Source of the DNA: Methylobacterium sp. 10
Lineage (GTDB): Bacteria; Pseudomonadota; Alphaproteobacteria; Rhizobiales; Beijerinckiaceae
DNA length: 64,000 nucleotides
Direction of reading: 5' to 3'
Assembly (NCBI RefSeq): GCF_000519085.1
Contig: NZ_KI912577.1
Coordinates: forward strand, 3,652,035 to 3,716,034
Shown here: positions 17,487-25,942 of the stretch, piece after piece
How positions within the stretch are numbered: the stretch's first letter is position 1
Layout of the letters: the number at the start of each line of letters is the position of its first letter
Notes under the pieces: model-generated
Told to the model about the DNA's origin: nothing
Database searches by the model: none
What the model saw: only the letters and a program-made list of their open reading frames with translations
Translations under genes and position numbers: made by a program

Positions 17487-17651
17487 TGGATAGGCGCGGC
17501 CGGGTGGAGTTCGCACGGCCCACGGTCCCGGAATGCGGGACATGCGGCATCGGCGGGAATTTGATCGAATCCTGACACGAGAGTAGGCTTCGAGATGCCG
17601 TCGGTACGCCTGACTGCCGCGACTTCAAGCGAACGATGAGCACCGAGAGCC

Positions 17652-20600
17652 ATGACACCGACGGTGTTGCCGGATGTGTTCGCGGGCCGGGACGAGGTCC
17701 TGATCACCGAAGCGCTGGCAACGCGTCCCGTACGTCCTCCCGACTACGAGGCGGAAGCCAGCGCGCTGGCCGAACTGGTCCAGGCATTCGCCGTCAGCCC
17801 GGCCACGGTCCTGCAACGCCTCGTGGACCTCCTCGTCGGGATGGGCATGGCCGGATCGGCAGGCATCAACATCCTGACATCGGGGGAGGAGGGGAAGGGC
17901 TTCCGCTGCCAGGCGATCGCCGGATCGTGGGCCTCGCATCTCGGCGGCGTCATCCCCTTCGATGAGAGCCCCTGCAGCCTCGTGGTGACCCGCGACACCC
18001 ACCTGCTGTTCTCGCGTCCGCACGTTCACTTCCCGGCTGTCAATGTCGAGCCGCTCATCCAAGAAGCGCTGCTGGTACCGTTTCATGCCGGCGATGAGCC
18101 GGTCGGCACGCTCTGGGCGATCGCGCATGACCGCGATCGCGCCTTCGACGGCGAAGACCTCCGCCTGCTCACGCGGCTGGCGCGCTTTGCCTCCGCCGCC
18201 CATGTCACGGCTGGCGCCCTCGATGAGGCGCGGGCCGCCAGGATGGAGCTGGAGCGGCGGGTCGCGGATGGCGCACGCGCCCTCGCCGAAGCCCACGAGA
18301 CGCTCCGCGAAACCGAGGCACGGCATCGGACCGAACTGGAACGGGAGGTGGCGGAGCGCACGGCCGAGCTGCGGAGGAGTCGGGACCTGGTCCAGGCCAC
18401 GCTGGACAGTTCAACGGACATGATCCAGGTCTTCGAGGCTGTCCGGGACGCCTCGGGCAAGATCGTCGATTTCCGCTGCCGGCTGAACAACCACACCTTC
18501 GAGCGCCGCTTCGGCGAGATGCGCGGACAAAGCCTTCTCGCATGTGATTCGGACGTGGTCCGGGACGGCATCTTAGAGGCCTTCCGGCAGGTCGTGCAGA
18601 CGGGCCGGCCCTCGGTGGCCGAGCGCCGCCATGCCCACGAGCCGTTCAACGGCTGGTTCCATCAGTCGGTGGTGAAGCTCGGCGACGGCGTTGCGACCAC
18701 CACCAGGGAGATAACCGCCTGGAAGGAGGCGCAGGAGGAGATCCTGCGTTTGCGCGACGAAGTCGCTCGAACGCAACTGGAGGAGAGCGAGGCGAAGTAC
18801 CGCCATCTGTTCAACTCCATCGACGAGGGCTTCTGCATCGTCGAGCTGATCTTCGACGACCGGCAGCGGCCGGTCGACTACCGGTTCCTCTCGGTCAACC
18901 CTGCCTTCGATCAGCAGACCGGGCTCGGCGACGTCACCGGCCGGACGATGCGGGACCTGCTCCCCGGGCTGGAGGCGAACTGGTTCGAGACGTTCGGCCG
19001 GATCGCGCGGAACGGCGTGGCGGAACGGTTCGAACGCCGGGCGATCGCCCTCGGGCGCTGGTACGAGGTCTATGCCTTCCGCATCGGCACCGCCGAACAG
19101 CGGCAGGTCGCCCTCCTGTTCAAGGACATCCAGCCTCGCAAGAGCGCCGAGGCGGCGCTACGCGAGAGCGAGGAGCGATTCCGGGCCTTCGTCACGGCCA
19201 GTTCGGAGGTGGTCTACCGGATGACCCCGGACTGGTCCGAGATGCAGCGGCTGGAGGGGCGCGCCTTCCGGAACGTCCCGGACCAGCCGAGCGGGACCTG
19301 GCTCGACCGCTACATCCGTCCCGACGACCAGGCGGAGGTCCGCGCCGCCATCGACCGGGCGATCGCGACCAAGTCGATCTTCGAGCTGGAGCATGCGGTG
19401 ATCCGCAGCGACGGTTCGCTGGGCTGGAGCCTGTCACGGGCGGTCCCGACCCTCACCGACACGGGCGAGATCAGGGAATGGCTGGGAGCGGCCAGCGACG
19501 TGACGGCGCGCAGGAAGGCCGAGGCGGCGTTGCGCGAGAGCGAGGAGCGCCTCAGCCAGTTCGGCGAGGCCTCGTCCGACGTCCTCTGGATGCGCGACGC
19601 CGCGACCTACCAGTGGATCTATCTCACCCCGGCCTTCGAGACGATCTACGGCCTCGACCGCGCGACGGCCCTCTCCGGCGACCACCTGGTGAGCTGGGCC
19701 GAGCTGATCGTGCCGGACGATCGCGAACGGGCGGTGGAGAGCCTGCATCGCGTCCGTGCGGGCGGGAGCGTCACCTTCGAGTATCGCGTCAGGCGGCCCG
19801 GCGACGGCGGCATCCGCTGGATACGGGACACCGGCTTCCCCATGCGCGACGCCGCCGGCGCGGTGTGCTGGATCGGCGGCGTGGGCCGGGACATCACCGA
19901 GGAGAGGGAGACCGCCGAGCATATGAGCGTGCTCGTGGCGGAGTTGCAGCACCGCACCCGCAACCTCATGGGCGTGGTGCGCGCCACCGCCGACAAGACC
20001 CTGCGGAACAGCAGCGACCTCGCCGACTTCCGGGAGCGCTACGGCACGCGTCTGGCGGCCCTCGCCCGCGTGCAGGGATTGCTGTCCCGCCTCGCGGAGG
20101 GCGAACGGGTCAGCTTCGACGAACTGATCCGAAGCGAGGTGGCGGCCCTCGACGGCGAGGCGTCGCGGGTCAGCCTGAGCGGACCGAAGGCGGTGGCGCT
20201 GCGCTCGTCGACGGTCCAGATCTTCGCGCTGGCCCTGCACGAACTGGCGACGAACGCGCTGAAATACGGCGCCCTGGCACAACCGCAGGCGCATCTCGAG
20301 ATCCGCTGGCACGTGGAGCTCGCGGAACCGGAGCGGGCTCCCTGGCTGCATGTGGATTGGCGTGAGCGCGGCGTGCGGATGCCGGCGCGGGATGGCCTGC
20401 CGCAGGGGAGCGGCTCGGGGCGCGAACTGATCGAGCGGGCGCTGCCCTACCAGCTCGGCGCCAGAACGACCTTCGTGATGGAACCCGACGGCGTTCACTG
20501 CACCATTGCACTGCCCGTGTCGGGACATACGATGCGGGAGAGAGCCAAAGCCGCCTCACGGCGGAGTCCGGGGCCAGCCGGTCGCGATCGCGGAGGATGA
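17652..20600 (+). CDS. GAF/multi-PAS HWE-family sensor histidine kinase
   Basis: 982 residues without membrane helices, so cytoplasmic. A GAF domain spans about residues 35-195 (GMAGSAGINILTSGEEGKG, then LVPFHAGDEPVGTLWAIAHD). A coiled coil follows at about 195-260, then four PAS segments near 255-355, 375-500, 505-625 and 630-755, the last two joined by repeated 'KAEAALRESEERF/L' linkers. The C-terminal kinase has the HWE H-box VAELQHRTRNLMGVVRA with His near residue 766 and an N-box ALALHELATNALKYGAL near 860. HWE kinases pass phosphate to receiver proteins, often in the general stress or light response; the receiver at 17103 is the natural partner. The signal is unknown. Confidence 0.9.
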   Translation: MTPTVLPDVFAGRDEVLITEALATRPVRPPDYEAEASALAELVQAFAVSPATVLQRLVDLLVGMGMAGSAGINILTSGEEGKGFRCQAIAGSWASHLGGVIPFDESPCSLVVTRDTHLLFSRPHVHFPAVNVEPLIQEALLVPFHAGDEPVGTLWAIAHDRDRAFDGEDLRLLTRLARFASAAHVTAGALDEARAARMELERRVADGARALAEAHETLRETEARHRTELEREVAERTAELRRSRDLVQATLDSSTDMIQVFEAVRDASGKIVDFRCRLNNHTFERRFGEMRGQSLLACDSDVVRDGILEAFRQVVQTGRPSVAERRHAHEPFNGWFHQSVVKLGDGVATTTREITAWKEAQEEILRLRDEVARTQLEESEAKYRHLFNSIDEGFCIVELIFDDRQRPVDYRFLSVNPAFDQQTGLGDVTGRTMRDLLPGLEANWFETFGRIARNGVAERFERRAIALGRWYEVYAFRIGTAEQRQVALLFKDIQPRKSAEAALRESEERFRAFVTASSEVVYRMTPDWSEMQRLEGRAFRNVPDQPSGTWLDRYIRPDDQAEVRAAIDRAIATKSIFELEHAVIRSDGSLGWSLSRAVPTLTDTGEIREWLGAASDVTARRKAEAALRESEERLSQFGEASSDVLWMRDAATYQWIYLTPAFETIYGLDRATALSGDHLVSWAELIVPDDRERAVESLHRVRAGGSVTFEYRVRRPGDGGIRWIRDTGFPMRDAAGAVCWIGGVGRDITEERETAEHMSVLVAELQHRTRNLMGVVRATADKTLRNSSDLADFRERYGTRLAALARVQGLLSRLAEGERVSFDELIRSEVAALDGEASRVSLSGPKAVALRSSTVQIFALALHELATNALKYGALAQPQAHLEIRWHVELAEPERAPWLHVDWRERGVRMPARDGLPQGSGSGRELIERALPYQLGARTTFVMEPDGVHCTIALPVSGHTMRERAKAASRRSPGPAGRDRGG

Positions 20601-20842
20601 GGACGCCTGCCCGTTCGCGGATGCCGCCAGGAGAAACCCCGAAGAGAAACCCCGAAGAGAAGCCGGCGAAGCCCCGGACAGGGCAGCGGCGATCGAGACA
20701 CCTTGCGACGGCTGACGCCGGCCCCGCAAGGTATTACTCTTGCATTCACTGATATTAACCGGCGACGATCAATGCTTTAATTCAGGTGAATGACCGGGCA
20801 GTGGCAATTCCCTATTCGCGCCGTATGTGCAAAGAATACAGC

Positions 20843-21065
20843 ATGCCGTCCTACTTCATCTGCAAGCTTGAGCAGTTCACGAAGCTCTCGCGCGACGACC
20901 GGCAGGCCTTGGAAAGCGTGACTGGCAAGCAGCTCGACGTCTACATCCTGCGCGACATGGACCATTCCCGCCTTCAATGCCCTGCAGAGGACATCGCTGT
21001 TCAACCCGAACTCCCTTCACCTCGACCACGAAGGTGGTCACTTCGATGCCGACGGATCGGTGTGA
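20843..21065 (+). pseudogene. Crp/Fnr-family regulator, internally deleted remnant
   Basis: The N-terminus MPSYFICKLEQFTKLSRDDR looks like the first helix of an alphaproteobacterial Crp/Fnr regulator. After about 30 residues this similarity ends. In another frame a short segment, FNALQRTSLFNPNSLHLDHE, resembles the extreme C-terminus of the same kind of protein and ends at TGA 21063. The whole cyclic-nucleotide and HTH core (about 180 residues) is missing. The simplest reading is one gene with an internal deletion and frame change. Confidence 0.5.
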
Positions 21066-21105
21066 TGCCGATCCGGTCTTCCCTCAAGCGCGCCGTGGAG
21101 CTGCG

Positions 21106-21795
21106 ATGACGATGGGATCCGACCCGATGGGCGCCACGGAACAAGTGGTGCTCCTGGCCGAGTTGCAGCACCGGGTGCGCAACACTCTGGCGACGATGCG
21201 GTTGATCGCGCGTCGCTCGGCGGAATTCAGCGAGAGCCTGGAGGACTACACCGCGCATCTCGATGGACGGCTGGCCGCCATGGCACGGGTGCAGAACGTC
21301 ATCATCCAGAACCCCACGGCCGGCGTCGATCTCGACCGCCTCGTTACCGACGAACTCACGAGCGCGCTCGCCTACCAGGATGGGCGCACGCATGTGGACG
21401 GACCGGATCTGAGGCTGCATCTGCGTGCCGCCGAGCCCCTCGCGCTCGCCCTGCACGAACTCTCGACGAACGCTCTCAAGTTCGGAGCCCTGGCCACGCC
21501 GACGGGCCGCCTGGCGGTGACATGGCGGATCGAGGACCGGGACGGCGGCCCCCGCCTCATTCTCGACTGGGTGGAAAGTGGCGTGCCCCTGGACGAGCAT
21601 GAGGCTCGGCGCAGGGGGTTCGGCACGGTCGTGCTGGAGGAGATGCTGGCCTACAACCTGAAGGCCGCGACGAGCCTCACCTTCGCCTCCGACGGCTTGC
21701 ACTATCGCCTGACGCTGCCCCTCACCAGCCGGACCCTGCAGGGCGGGACCGGCGATTCCTCGCGGCTCATCCACCCGCTGGACGGTCAACTCTAA
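21106..21795 (+). CDS. Stand-alone HWE-type histidine kinase catalytic protein
   Basis: 229 residues. Translation begins almost directly with the H-box: VVLLAELQHRVRNTLATMRL (His near residue 20). The N-box LALALHELSTNALKFGAL is near residue 117 and a GFGTVVLEEMLAYNL G-box near 170. There is no PAS, GAF or membrane part, so the signal must come from a partner or the protein may simply be a phosphotransfer element. It is clearly related to the kinase half of the 17652 protein and lies behind the broken Crp/Fnr gene. The region 21796-22070 that follows contains no gene I can support. Confidence 0.85.
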   Translation: MTMGSDPMGATEQVVLLAELQHRVRNTLATMRLIARRSAEFSESLEDYTAHLDGRLAAMARVQNVIIQNPTAGVDLDRLVTDELTSALAYQDGRTHVDGPDLRLHLRAAEPLALALHELSTNALKFGALATPTGRLAVTWRIEDRDGGPRLILDWVESGVPLDEHEARRRGFGTVVLEEMLAYNLKAATSLTFASDGLHYRLTLPLTSRTLQGGTGDSSRLIHPLDGQL

Positions 21796-22070
21796 GACCC
21801 CATCTCAAAACTGCGATTTTACCGGGTTCTCGATAGCGTAAGCTCGGATTTGGGCGGGGTCATACGTCGAGGCAGATCCAAAGTCCGGGACGGGTGTCGT
21901 TCAGTCCGCGGGAATCGCCTGGTGCAGGGTGAGACGAAGCTCGGCGCACCCGAGGGGCAGCCTGGATGAGCGCCCCGGGGGCATCCGGTCTACCGAGTCG
22001 AACGGTCGGCCCGGACGACGCCACGGGCTCTGATGCGGATGCGTGACCCTGTCGAGATGGACATCGCCGA

Positions 22071-23324
22071 TCAACGGCCCGTGTCCTGCGCCGCCTCCAT
22101 CACGAGGCGGGTCGCGAGGTAGAGCCGCGGCGTGATGCTGGCGAGGACCGCGAACTCCTCGGTGCTGTGATAGTGGCCGCCGACGATGCCGAGCGACTCG
22201 AGGATGGCGGGTCTTGCCGGGCTGTCGGGCTGGAAGGCGTAGCCCGCATCGGTGCCGCCTCCGATTTCGGCGAGGGCGAGGTCCGCGCCCACCTCGGCGT
22301 AGATCGCCTTCGCGCGGTCGCCGAGCGACGTCGTTGCCGGATTGCGCGGCAGCGGCGGACGGCCTCTGGCAAGATCGAAAGTCACCTGCGTGTCGGGAAC
22401 GCGATGCGCACCGACGATCCTGCGGGCCTCCGTCAGGATGCGGTCGTACTCGCTCGGCAAGAAGTAGCGCATGTCGCCCTCCGCCTTGGCGGTCTCGGGG
22501 ATGATGTTCGGCTTGGTGCCACCCTGGATCATGGTCCAATGCAGGCTGGTCCCTTTGCTCGGGTCACCGAGGTCTTGCAGTTGGAGAATCTGGTGGGCGA
22601 GTTCGACCACCGCGTTGCGGCCGGCTTCCGGCGCACCTCCGGCATGGGAAGCGCGTCCCTTCACCGTCAGGCTCGCGTAGTTGATGCCCTTGGTCGCCAC
22701 CGTGACGGCGTCGACGCCGGCCTCGGCGAACGAAGGCTCGAAGGACAGGACCACGTTCTGCTCGCGGGCGACCCTGGCGATCTCATCGCGCGACCCGCGC
22801 GAGCCGCGCTCCTCGTCCGGATTGAACACCACCGTAAGGGTGCCGTAGCCGTCGAACCGCAATGTCTCCAACGCACTGAGGACATGCAGGATCATCGCCA
22901 CGCCGCCCTTGGCATCGGCAACGCCCGGTCCGTAGGCGCGGCCGTCGCGCTCTGTATAGGGGCGCTTGGCCGCGTCCCCTGTGCCGAACACGGTGTCGTA
23001 ATGCACCAGGAGCAGGATTTTGCGCGTGCCCTTGCCGGATCGCGTGCCGATCAGGGTGTTGCCGCCGAAGGCGGGGGCGGCCCGGGTCTCGACTGCAAGG
23101 CCCAGTGCTTCGAGACGTGACTTTAGCATCACCTCGACCTTGGAAAGGCCGGGAAGGTCGCCGGTTCCGGTATCGACGTCGACGAGCCCCTTCAGGGTCT
23201 GGCGATATGGGCCATTCTGGGCCTCCGCCGCTGCCAGCACGGCCTCGTCCGGCGCGGACAGCGCTGGAAGCGGCGCCAGGGCCGCGAGCAGCGTGAGGGC
23301 GAGCGAGGAGGCGATCGTGCGCAT
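22071..23324 (-). CDS. Exported M20-family metallopeptidase (glutamate carboxypeptidase-like)
   Basis: 417 residues from ATG 23324, which begins a signal peptide (MRTIASSLALTLLAALAPLP, cleavage after ALSA). The zinc-ligand set of M20 enzymes is complete: LLVHYDTVFG (His, Asp) near residue 102, GVADAKGGVAM (bridging Asp), NPDEERGSRGS (catalytic Glu-Glu), SHAGGAPEAGRN (dimer-domain His) and GGHYHSTEEF near the C-terminus. It resembles carboxypeptidase G2-type periplasmic enzymes that release C-terminal glutamate from folate or peptides. Monocistronic. Confidence 0.9.
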   Translation of the reverse strand: MRTIASSLALTLLAALAPLPALSAPDEAVLAAAEAQNGPYRQTLKGLVDVDTGTGDLPGLSKVEVMLKSRLEALGLAVETRAAPAFGGNTLIGTRSGKGTRKILLLVHYDTVFGTGDAAKRPYTERDGRAYGPGVADAKGGVAMILHVLSALETLRFDGYGTLTVVFNPDEERGSRGSRDEIARVAREQNVVLSFEPSFAEAGVDAVTVATKGINYASLTVKGRASHAGGAPEAGRNAVVELAHQILQLQDLGDPSKGTSLHWTMIQGGTKPNIIPETAKAEGDMRYFLPSEYDRILTEARRIVGAHRVPDTQVTFDLARGRPPLPRNPATTSLGDRAKAIYAEVGADLALAEIGGGTDAGYAFQPDSPARPAILESLGIVGGHYHSTEEFAVLASITPRLYLATRLVMEAAQDTGR

Positions 23325-23493
23325 GGAGATCCTGGTCGTCGGCGGCAGACGCGGCGCGTCATGCCGCACGCGCCGGGTCCGCGTTCCTCGGAGGTCGCGT
23401 ATCAATGCTCGCAAAACGCCGACGCATCAATTCTACGTGCAGGATCGATCCGCTCGCCCTCGCTGGGGAACCGAGCATCGGGCGCTCTACCTC

Positions 23494-24786
23494 TCATTCC
23501 TCGCCCGCGGACAGCGTCACCACGAAGACGGCGCCCCCCTGCGTCGCGGGCTCGCACCGCACCGCGGCACCCATGCGGTCGGCGAGGGTTGCGACGATGA
23601 ACAGCCCCATGCCCGTGCTCGGCGCTCCTTCGGATCGCGCCCCGGCAGCCTGATGGAATTTCTTGAACAGGAGATCGTACCCGGCGGGATCGATGCCCGG
23701 TCCGCGGTCCCGGACCTCGATCGCCACGGATCCGCCTTCCGGGGCGGCGCCGATCGTCAGGATGCCGCCCGTCGGGCTGAACCGGACGCCGTTGCTGAGC
23801 AGGTTGTCGAGGATTTGTGAGAGGGCGCCCGAATCGAGGGTGGCGATCAACGGCCGGTCCGGCAGATCCACCTCGATCCGGACGTCGGCGGATTGGGCGA
23901 GCGGCTTGATCCGGTCGACGGCGGCCAGCACATGCCTGCGCACATCCTCATTCGCGAGGCGCGCGAGGGGCCGGTGCTCGGCGGCGTGCGCCTCGAGCAG
24001 ACGCGTCGCGAGACCGAGCATCGCGTCGATGCTCCCCTTCGCCTCTCGCAGCACCACGAGCGGCAATTCGGGCTCCTGCGGCGCGCGCCGGACGGCGAGG
24101 TCGAACAGGTTGCGCAGGCCGTAAAGGGGACTGCGCAGGTCATGCGCGGTGATCGCCATGAGAGTGTCGAGCTCGCTGTTCCTTTCGATCAGCCGGTCGT
24201 TCTGGAGCCGGATCGTCCGCTTCTGCTCGTAATCGCTGCGCCGTCCGGCATGGATCAGCGCCGCGGCGACGACGGCGATCACCGAGACGATGGCGGCATT
24301 GACGATGGCGATGACCTGCTCGGCGGGAAACGTCGCCGTGGCGAGCACGATCCAGCCATAGGCGAGCAGCAGCGGGATCAAGGTCAGCGCGAAGGCGAGG
24401 GGCGGCAGCACGAACAGCAGGGTCAGCGACAGCAGCATCATGGGATATCCGCTGGTCAGCCGTCCCTTGGCGCCCATCGCGGCGATCGCCCATTGGGTGT
24501 CGAGCAGGGTCAGAACCAGAAAAACCGCGACGAAGCCGCTCCGGAGCCATGGTCCGCCGCCGCGCCGCAACGCCAGCGAGGCGATGAGGAAGGCGAGCGC
24601 CAGCGCCATTTCCACGACGATCTGAACGGTCCTGAGTCCGGTGGCGAACTCGATCGCCTTGGTGAACAGCCCCAGCATGCAGGCGATCTCGACCCGTCGG
24701 ATGTTGACGAGGGTCAGCACCTCTCCGAACGTCATGCCGGCCTGTTCGGCAGGGGTCACATCCCAGCGTGCCAGCCAGCTTTTCAT
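23494..24786 (-). CDS. Membrane sensor histidine kinase
   Basis: 430 residues from ATG 24786 with AGGA upstream. The first 200 residues contain about five or six membrane helices in three blocks (including VVEMALALAFLIASLALRR, FVAVFLVLTLLDTQ and LTLLFVLPPLAFALTLIPLL) with almost no periplasmic loops, so the signal is probably sensed in the membrane. HisKA follows: MAITAHDLRSPLYGLRNLF with His near residue 232. The ATPase has LSQILDNLLSNGVRFSP (N), VRDRGPGIDP (G1) and GMGLFIVATLADRMGA (G2). It lies 13 bases downstream of its NarL-type regulator and is surely its partner. Confidence 0.9.
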   Translation of the reverse strand: MKSWLARWDVTPAEQAGMTFGEVLTLVNIRRVEIACMLGLFTKAIEFATGLRTVQIVVEMALALAFLIASLALRRGGGPWLRSGFVAVFLVLTLLDTQWAIAAMGAKGRLTSGYPMMLLSLTLLFVLPPLAFALTLIPLLLAYGWIVLATATFPAEQVIAIVNAAIVSVIAVVAAALIHAGRRSDYEQKRTIRLQNDRLIERNSELDTLMAITAHDLRSPLYGLRNLFDLAVRRAPQEPELPLVVLREAKGSIDAMLGLATRLLEAHAAEHRPLARLANEDVRRHVLAAVDRIKPLAQSADVRIEVDLPDRPLIATLDSGALSQILDNLLSNGVRFSPTGGILTIGAAPEGGSVAIEVRDRGPGIDPAGYDLLFKKFHQAAGARSEGAPSTGMGLFIVATLADRMGAAVRCEPATQGGAVFVVTLSAGEE

Positions 24787-24799
24787 GATGGCCTGTCCT

Positions 24800-25453
24800 T
24801 CATGACGGATCGAGACGCCCCGCGACGTGATCCGCCGCATGGCGCTCGAGCATCCTCACGCTGTCCAGCCCGAGCTTGATCTTCAGGCGCTCCCGATAAG
24901 TGCCGACCGTCTTGACGCTCAATCCCAGTTCCTTGGCCAGCGATTGCAGCGTCGCCCCGCTGCCGATCAGCCGGAGAACCTGAAGCTCGCGGCCGGACAG
25001 GTCGCCGATATCCGTCCGACGGTCGCGCCGCCGCGCGAGATCGCCCATCAACAGCTGCTTCACCGGCTCGCTGACATGGATGGCGCCCGCCATCACCCGG
25101 TCGAGGGCCACGGCGACGGTTTCGAGCGGCTCGGATTTCGCGACATAGCCATGCGCGCCGGCATAGATCACATGCGGCCCCCAGACGGTCTCGTCGCGGC
25201 TGGAATAGACGATGATCCGGGCCGCCGGCAGCATGGCGCGCAGATCCTCGATCAGCGCGAGGCCGTCGCCGTCGCCCATGATCAGATCGGTGATGATGAC
25301 GTCGGGCTGCAGCCGCTCGGCCTCGATGCAGGCCGCCTGCGCCGAGCGGGCTTCCCCGCTCACGTCGAAACGGCCGTCGCCATGGAGCAGCAGCTTCAGG
25401 CCCGCCAGCACGATCGGGTGGTCGTCGACGATCAGCAGCCGAAAGAAGGACAT
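24800..25453 (-). CDS. NarL/FixJ-type response regulator
   Basis: 217 residues from ATG 25453 (GGGGTAG upstream). Receiver: LLIVDDHPIVLAGLKLLL at the start, DVIITDLIMGDGDGLAL with phospho-Asp near residue 55, YSSRDE and KSEPLE with the lysine. C-terminal LuxR HTH: LSGRELQVLRLIGSGATLQS then LAKELGLSVKTVGTYRERLK. First gene of the operon with the membrane kinase at 23494. A 21-bp palindromic sequence lies exactly 57 bases before its start, and an identical 20-bp copy lies 57 bases before the divergent ABM gene, so it probably controls both. Confidence 0.92.
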   Translation of the reverse strand: MSFFRLLIVDDHPIVLAGLKLLLHGDGRFDVSGEARSAQAACIEAERLQPDVIITDLIMGDGDGLALIEDLRAMLPAARIIVYSSRDETVWGPHVIYAGAHGYVAKSEPLETVAVALDRVMAGAIHVSEPVKQLLMGDLARRRDRRTDIGDLSGRELQVLRLIGSGATLQSLAKELGLSVKTVGTYRERLKIKLGLDSVRMLERHAADHVAGRLDPS

Positions 25454-25510
25454 GTCTACCCCGAGCGAGCCGGCCAACCAGGGTAGTGTCCCCTAAAATC
25501 CCTGCCGACC

Positions 25511-25531
25511 CTGTAGGTCATCGACCTACAG
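25511..25531. promoter_or_regulatory. Palindromic operator upstream of the NarL-type regulator
   Basis: CTGTAGGT-CATCG-ACCTACAG: 8-bp perfect arms around a 5-bp centre. The sequence TGTAGGTCATCGACCTACAG recurs at 25866-25885. It ends 57 bases from the start codon at 25453. The geometry suits a dimeric LuxR-HTH activator. Confidence 0.7.
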
Positions 25532-25864
25532 GGGATCAACGACATGCGGTCATGACCCATCCTGGATATCCCGGAGGCGATCGGGCTCGGGCCGTGCGGC
25601 CAGGGAGCGGCGATCGGTCGTCCACACCGATCTCGCACATCCGGTCAGTGCCCATCGCTCGCGGTCTTGAACAGCGAACCACCGAATAATCAACGAACCG
25701 CGCCAAATGGCCGGACAAGTCGGCATTGATTGCTGGCAAGCCGTTTACCATCACTGCGATCAGGCCCGTCTCGACATCACATCAGAACCGGCACGGCGCA
25801 TTCTGTTTACAGCTGTCGGCGCAACTGACGATGTGCCTTCTAAAGAGGCGCAAGGATCGAGCCC
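25532..25864. other. Space between the two palindromes
   Basis: 333 bases without a coding frame I can support. It separates the divergent promoters of the two-component operon and the ABM gene, and might encode a small RNA, but nothing in it shows that. Confidence 0.4.
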
Positions 25865-25885
25865 TTGTAGGTCATCGACCTACAG
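25865..25885. promoter_or_regulatory. Second copy of the palindromic operator, upstream of ABM gene
   Basis: Same 20 bases as the copy at 25511-25531, with 57 bases to ATG 25943. A TATTCT hexamer at about 25905-25910 could serve as -10 element, which would place the palindrome over the -35 region. Confidence 0.7.
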
Positions 25886-25942
25886 CTCGGCATCGCGGGT
25901 CGCGTATTCTGGAAGCGTGCCAATGGAAGGGCTTCGTTGACG

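Noticed and set aside
21796..22070. Possible IS end (AAGACCCCATCTCAAAACTG) behind the bare HWE kinase
   Set aside because: No partner inverted repeat or transposase trace found in the window.
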